The position numbers and the translations under genes are program-made. From positions 685,776,583 through 685,840,582 of the forward strand of contig NC_081412.1 of assembly GCF_030272615.1 (NCBI RefSeq): a DNA stretch of 64,000 nucleotides, read 5' to 3'. Origin of the DNA: Cryptomeria japonica (taxonomy: Eukaryota; Streptophyta; Pinopsida; Cupressales; Cupressaceae). Shown piece by piece: positions 57,842 to 64,000 of this stretch (positions are counted from its first letter, which is position 1; every line of letters begins with the position of its first letter). The notes beneath the pieces are model-generated. The model searched no databases and was not told the DNA's origin. It worked only from the letters and a program-made list of their open reading frames with translations.

Positions 57842-60490
57842 ATATGGCAAAACGGATGTGGTGCACCATGGCAATGAAGGAGAGGGCGATAAGTCAATCC
57901 CTTTACGTAAGATAGACACATTGCAAACAAACAATGGTTCAACCATCCTAAGATATTATGTGTGTCAAAGGTCGAGGTATGTGAGACAACCACACTAGTG
58001 GACGTGTCAACATAGACACCCAAGACATACTTACCCCAGAATTTTATGAAACACTCCACAAATAGAAAATGAAAAACAAAAAAGACCATGAGCCATCCCA
58101 ACTACTCTAAATCACTCAGTGACATCATCGAGCAACATAGGAACATGATCAAAGATAAATCAAGGAAAGATAAGACTCACAAATTCAAACAAGTCAAACA
58201 AACATCTTGATCTTCATTGCCAAAAGGTGATAATGTTGTATTGAAAGGAGTAAGCTAGTACTGAGCTTGACCTGCACTGAAATAGATCTAGCACCTTTTA
58301 ACACTACTATAGAGGGATAGGGAGGAAGGTAGTTGACGAAATGGTTAGGCCCTACTTCATGAAGCTGGAAGTTCTAGATTTTTGAACTATCGGAGATAGA
58401 TTAAGCAGCAGTTGTTTAAGTTCCATCCCTACTATACCACGGTCCATAGAATAGTAGGGGCCCTACAGGAACTATAGTTACCCACATGTTGTCTGGTTTC
58501 AGGGAATGCAATACCCCATCTAAGACAGGACATGACCTGGTTTCAAGTATACCACACCCTATATAAGACCCATAATAATGTTGACAAGAACACACGATAT
58601 TGATTTTGATTGATTGATAAGACAAGTTGACCAATTTGAATGCTTGGTTGGTTGAACAATTCATCTTTTAATGCGTGATTTTCCAAGCACGATGTTTAAA
58701 GCATCATCTATTTGATGTCTACATAGATGTCTATCTATGTACAAAAGGGACAGTTTATTGGTGAAATGAAACAAAAGCGTTTGTTTTTGGATTTTCCATG
58801 TATTCCAATTTTTAAGGTTTTTCAAGATTTTTTGTTTTTGTTTTTGTTTTTTTCAGGGCATTTTACGAATGTTTTTTTGGATCATGTCAGGAAGTTATTA
58901 CAATTTGTAGTATTTTTTAAGGAAATCTTTATGATTTTTTTGATACTTTTTTTAGGTTCATATTTGATTTTTAGAGATTTGTTTTTCAGGACTTTATTTG
59001 ATTTTTAGTGGTTTTTGAGGACATTTTTGCATTAATTTGCCCCTAGTGTCTAGCAAGGAAAGGAATACAACAAATGGATAAATAACCTTGCTAAAATTTT
59101 GATGGATAGAGGGAAGACAAAGGCTATTTGTGATGGAGACAAAGGATTCAATTCCCAAGGACTCGCATGATGGGATAAATGTCTGGTTTTGGCAATGTAA
59201 AGTGATGGAATGGCATCAGGGACATGTCAAGAGATTTTTGAAACCATGTTTTTGCATTATATGTCCTTAAGTTGAATAAAGATCAAAGGACAAAAAAGAG
59301 TGTATGGATAGTGATAGGATATGGATAGGGTAAGAAAGATCAAAAATGGATAAGGGATATGGACTGAAGGTTGCGATAGGCTAAGGGATAGTGACATAAG
59401 GTTCCCATAAGCCAAGGAATATGGATGAAAGGTTGTATAAGAAAATGGGTTAAGACCAAAAGCTATGATAGACTGAAAGTTGCGAATAGGATGAATAATG
59501 TTCATGAAGATCCTCAACCTTGTCAAGATCAAAGGTGGAAAGGGGGAATATGGACAATGACAGATGATAGAATAATGAAGGGTAATAGGATATGATAGGA
59601 TAATGAAGGACAATAGAATAATGGAGGGATAAATGGTATGACAGGGGTATGATAGGATAATAGGATAGTGTAACTGAAACTTGCCCCCAAGTGTGGAATG
59701 CAAGAATTTCACAGATTACGCATGATGCATGTTTGCCAGGTTTTCATCATGGTACTTGCCCAAGGTGCCTATTTGCCAGGTTTTCACCAATGGACGAATG
59801 ATTTTTCTTTTTTTTTCCTTTCATTTTTCATTTTCTTTTTCTTTTCTTTTTCTTTTTTTTGCCTTTTTTTTGTATTTTGACTTTTGGAAGAAAATGGACA
59901 TATGATAGGAGATGGAGTACAAACTCAAGCATCTTGATTTTTGGGTAGTAGCCTTGAAAAATGGACCATAACCTTTAAAAGTATGCTCAAAGACGTTGGT
60001 CGGATAATAACAAGGAAATGAAATGGGACTAAGGCAATAATTTATGCAAAAGATTGGATAGGATGGATGAAAGGATGGAAGAGAGGTGCTAAATAATGGA
60101 TAGGGTATTGGAATATTTGGGCTTGAGAAGATGGAAATGCAGGTAGGATCAACATTGGCACACACCTTCAGGAGTGGTGGATTGATGGAGGAAAAGTGGA
60201 TTTTGGATATGGAGATTTTGATGGAGGAATAGCTAGGAATTTCAGGACATAAGGACCCAAAATGGAGGAAGGAGATGATGGAGGAATATATTTGAAATTT
60301 TTGGATAGAGGAACAAAAATTTTGGATGCTAATTTTGATGCTTCTTTTGACTATTGTGCTTCAAGGAGTTGCTTAGGAATCCACATTGTTTTGGATTTTT
60401 CATGTTTTTGTTGTTCCTTGGAATGCATTGCTTGCACAAGGGATTTAGGAACCCTTATAGCTTTGAGTTAACTTTATGAGAAATTGGTCT
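57842..60490. other. Non-coding, low-complexity interior of element E
   Basis: No gene supported. It contains T-rich sequence (58780-59030), degenerate GGATATGGATA / GATAGGATAAT repeats (59300-59680), a repeated TTTGCCAGGTTTTCA (59732-59746 and 59772-59786) and a T/C-rich run (59803-59872). Confidence 0.5.
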
Positions 60491-62819
60491 TTATGGCCTT
60501 TTGGATATTTCTTTTTCTTTTTGGATCATATTTTTCTTTGTTTTGACATGTCGATTAGATTGGACATGTTGATCCTTGAATACATGTGGATTTTTGGACT
60601 TATGACTTTTATGATTGGAATCCAAATTGCTTGGAGGTGGAAATGAATGTGTGTGCGGATAGGAATGATATGGAGGTCTTTTAGATGGATGGAAAGTGGT
60701 CAAGGATGTGTGCCTTTTTTGACCTTGAATAGATAAGGAACTAACATGGATGGAAGGGATGAAGAGGAAGGTGCATGTTTGGATTTTGGAGGGATGTTGG
60801 ATTTAGAAAGAGTACCAACGTCTTGAGGAATGTCATTAAGGCCATGACCATTAATATTTCCTTTGACATTGAGGGGTTCTTTCTCGTGAAGGTCTACCCC
60901 TTTACCTTTATAAATATCTTGACCCATAGGATACTCTTTTCTTTGGGAAGAATATGCGAGTCCATTATGAGGTGGATATGATATGATAGGAATGACGAGA
61001 CCATGAAGTGAATTAGACTAGACCAAAGTGGAGGAACCCATTGTGCATGTAGGGGGTTCTTGAACATCTTGTCCTAACATGTAGGAATCCTGGGGGGGAT
61101 CGAGATCACGAGGGGGATCAAGATCAATGGCAAGCTCTTCATGAGATGGAATGGGAGGAATAATGGGATCATCAAAAGAAATGAGATATCGGAGTGGATA
61201 TGGAGGATTAGGACATTGAGATGCAGGAATGATTGCACCTTGTGGTGGACATGAAGCTAAAAGGATACCTTGATCTAGACAAGGAGGAAGATCATTGAAT
61301 TCCTTTTTAAAGGTGCTCTTCTCTTGGATTTCAATTGGATCATCGGAAAGGATGGAAGGGATATCTTGACCTCGCTCAAGGTGTGGAATGTCAATGGGAC
61401 TTGAAAAGGTGTTGTGTTCTTGGATAAGGGGATCATCATGAGTGTCTAGGAAGATGGGATCTTGGTCAACAATTGGATGGAATGATAAGGTTTCAGGATC
61501 TTGATCTTGATTTGTTTTAGGACTCATTTCTTCATGCTCAAAATTATCCTCTTGACTTGGGATTCGACTTTGGATATGCATGGGGGATTTTGGTAAGGGA
61601 TCAATTGACATGAGGGAGATGGACTTTGAATGAGACTCTCTAAAAGAGAAGCATCCAGTGGCATTAAATCTTGCATTTCCAAATAGTACAAGGGATTTTT
61701 ATAAAGATATAAATTATTGTGTATTTCTATTGCAGACAACCCTTGGGAGGATGCATTATTTGATGTATCATTCGGAGGAGATGGTGGAAATTTCTCTTGT
61801 GAAACTTTAGGAGATGATAGGGGAGGTTCTTGTGAAGCTTCAAAATGTGTAGGAATAGATGCCACTGGAGAGTCCATTTTCTTATGGGGAGATGAGCCAT
61901 TACTAGACATAGGTGCATGATTTTGATCTTTCTTAGAAAAATCACTTAGGGCTCTCTTTAAGGTTGTGTAATAGAGCCACCTTTCTTTGGAGATGCATTT
62001 GAATCCTTGTGAGGTTTTGACATAGTTGGCTTTTGATTTTGGACTTGTTTTGGGACTTTGTTGAATTGATCTGACATGTTTAAAACTTGGCTTGATGTGA
62101 GTTACAACTTTGGTTTTTGAATGTTTGGTTGTAGTTGTTGATATTGATTTGTTGGTTGAATTTTTTGTTGGTACTCCACATTTGGTTGAACCAATTGTCG
62201 ACATTGTGTGTTTGGTTGAGCATATTATTGAAATTACACCATTTATTGTGTTGGTTGGATATGTTGGACCATTGGTTGTTGCTAGATAATTGGTTGTTGT
62301 TGGATGATTGGTTGTTGTTGGATGATTGGTTGTTGTTGTATCATTGGTTGTCTATGCAAAATTTGATTGAATGAGGTTTTATTTGAGACTTGGTTGAACT
62401 TTGTGTTCATTGCTTGAAATTATTTTATCATCTCTATTTGTGCGAGGAGAGCTGGTATGTCTGATCGCTCGATGAGATCTTTTACATCTACTAGCTCAAT
62501 TCTTTGGATTTGGGCCAAAAAAAAACTGAAACATTTTAGACATTTGTGATCTATTCTTCTGAATGTTTTTCACTTTTTGTTCCAAGATCTTTGTTTCTTG
62601 AGCTAGTTTCTCCTATAGTTTTTGTATTTGGATACATGTTTCATTATAAAATGTTTGACTGATATTGCCTTGTTGTTGGGTTGGATAGAATTGTGATTTC
62701 CTTGGATTAAAACTTGATTGCATTGTATTATTCATTGGTCCAATCATCGGTTGATATGTCAAACCTTGTTGCATCATAGGAGCTTGGAACCTTGTTTCAA
62801 TAGACATGTCACTATGCAA
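60491..62819 (-). pseudogene. Broken proline-rich ORF of element E
   Basis: I do not recognise it. On minus, from about 62819: a Met/Gln-rich start (FQAPMMQQGLTYQPMIGPMN), a Thr/Asn-rich part with an 18-bp tandem repeat (62271-62352), a conserved-looking CISKERWLYYTTLKRALSDFS (about 61940-62010), then long Ser/Pro/Asp-rich stretches in two overlapping frames (61524-62204 and 61018-61611), showing a frameshift near 61530-61610, and a further fragment at 60700-60927 (MGQDIYKGKGVDLHEKE). Length, composition and shared strand suggest one original hydrophilic protein of 600 or more residues. Function unknown. Confidence 0.5.
62271..62352 (-). repeat. 18-bp tandem repeat
   Basis: Four units of ATTGGTTGTTGTTGGATG or close variants plus a partial fifth. 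On minus they encode a repeating Thr/Asn/His/Pro hexapeptide within the broken ORF. Confidence 0.88.
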
Positions 62820-64000
62820 TGCAATATTTTTTGGATTGACAAATGCAACCTAATAGGATGGAAATGCAACTTATGTTTTTGGAATTTTGTGAGTTTTTGG
62901 AATGACAATGAAATGCAACTTAGTGCAACCTTAAAATATGATCATGCAATCTAGGACAAGAATGCAATCTATGTTTTTTGTTGTTTTTGAGGTTTGGAAA
63001 AACTCTTGGAATGCAAACCTAAAGATGTGACCCTTAGGAAATTGAAATGAAGTCAAGACCTTAGGAGGACAAATTGACAATGTCTCACCTATATGCTTGG
63101 ATACTAAGCTAGCTTTGACAAAATGATAGTGACAAAAGGACAAATGTTGGACAAGGCCAAGACCCCCTAACAACAACTTAGGGTTTAATCTAAAGTTTTG
63201 ATTTTACAAGTTTAGAAAACCTAGTTTTGAGACTAAATGCAAGAGGACGATGATAATGACAATGATCTAAGGATATGATATGAATATGATCTCAAGATAT
63301 GATATGATTTAGGAAAATGATATGATATCCAAGGATATAAATACAAATGTTTGACAATGTTAACCTAAGATAGGACCTAGGGTTTGGACTATGCAATGAC
63401 AAAGCCAATGTGATAGGGATGTGTGAGGACCAATGACCTTGGAAATGCAAAATGCAACCTAAGACAAGACCTAATTTTGGAATGATGATAATGCAATGAA
63501 GACTTGGGAAAATGAAATGAGGATGCTTGCAATGAAATGCACTAAAATGAAGGGTAATGACAATATGTCCTAAGACCTAAGTTAGAACTATGCAAACCTA
63601 ACCCTAAGTGACATGAATTTTGAAACAAGGGTATCCAGTGTTTTGACAAGTCATGTTCAAATGTTGGATGAATACTTGGGTAAAATTTTGACTCTTGGTT
63701 TGAACTTGGTTGGGTATGAAACTTGTTTGAAATTTTGGAAACTTGTTTTCTTTTGAAAACCAAGGTTGTTTATGACCACTTATGAGAATTATTTTTTATT
63801 CACCTTTTGACAAACACGAAAGACAAAATGTTTGTTGGACCTTGACACAAGACAATCATGCACCTTCAACAACAAATCCTAAAGTTGTCAAGGACAATAG
63901 CTATTGGATCTCACTTGGGTTTCCCCAACTATGCTTTCTCAAAGTAGATACTTAGATGCTTGACCCCACTAGCTCCACTCCACGACACTCACTTTTCTAG
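62820..64000 (-). other. Unassigned right edge
   Basis: No confident gene. It is AT-rich with many GATATGATATG- and AATGCAA-type words. Short minus-strand frames (62931-63176, 63542-63763) show no domain. Probably still interior or leader sequence of element E. Confidence 0.4.

Larger units (their letters stand above)
56149..64000 (-). mobile_element. Internal region of minus-strand Tat-like element E, runs off the window
   Basis: Upstream of the polypurine tract (higher coordinates) the minus strand shares CTCTTAAGGGGGCAT and TTCTTTGAAACAATGC with element B, so it is a relative of B. The interior has an X solo LTR (56584-57836), a broken proline-rich ORF (60491-62819) and long low-complexity stretches. 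No gag, RT or integrase motif is seen; these would lie beyond 64000. Confidence 0.6.

Overview
The window is transposable-element DNA from a large-genome seed plant; I see no convincing host gene. Nested LTR retrotransposons with plant-type primer sites (tRNA-Asp and initiator tRNA-Met), Athila-, Tat- and Tekay-like polyproteins, a plant-mobile-domain ORF and almost no other coding signal suggest a gymnosperm or a similarly repeat-rich genome. The species cannot be named from this sequence. LAYOUT. 1-953 is an (ACAT/ACAC)n microsatellite. Element A (954-49941, Ty3/gypsy, Athila-like) inserted into it; it has two ~1.2 kb LTRs, a tRNA-Asp primer site, a polypurine tract and a perfect 5-bp target duplication (ATATG). 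The microsatellite resumes at 49942-50450. Element B (3337-41102, Ty3/gypsy, Tat-like, duplication GAAGG) lies inside the gag of A. Three insertions lie inside B: a solo Copia-type LTR (7128-7943, GTAAC); element C (8451-20690, Tekay/Del-like chromovirus with unusually long ~3.7 kb LTRs, TATTG); and element D (21951-29779, CATTC), a Copia-like non-autonomous element with no pol but a short capsid-less gag and a ~1,100-residue unknown ORF. The 3' LTR of C carries a further solo LTR (family X, 18122-19318, AAGGG). The deepest nesting is microsatellite > A > B > C > X. Removing B, the solo LTR, C or D together with one target duplication restores the interrupted reading frame each time, which independently confirms the boundaries. 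RIGHT PART. 50451-52476 is AT-rich DNA with no feature I can support. 52482-53629 is a probable solo Copia LTR. 53997 to about 54400 is the 3' end of another Copia-type LTR on the minus strand. From 56148 rightwards lies a minus-strand Tat-like element (call it E): its 3' LTR lies below 56148 and its internal region runs off the window at 64000. E carries a second X solo LTR (56584-57836, ATTTG) and a broken proline-rich ORF. STATE. All coding regions are broken by nonsense codons, mostly TAG where Gln (CAG) is expected, and by frameshifts, so none of the elements looks autonomous. HIGHLIGHTS. (i) Element D, a pol-less element with a nucleocapsid-only gag and a Lys/Glu-helix ORF. (ii) The 5' side of B, where an LTR flanked by GAAGG on both sides is followed by a 209-bp second copy of A's gag, recording a duplication or recombination. 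(iii) An antisense plant-mobile-domain ORF in B beside a cluster of AGCGCTA motifs. (iv) 11-residue tandem repeats in the third ORF of A.
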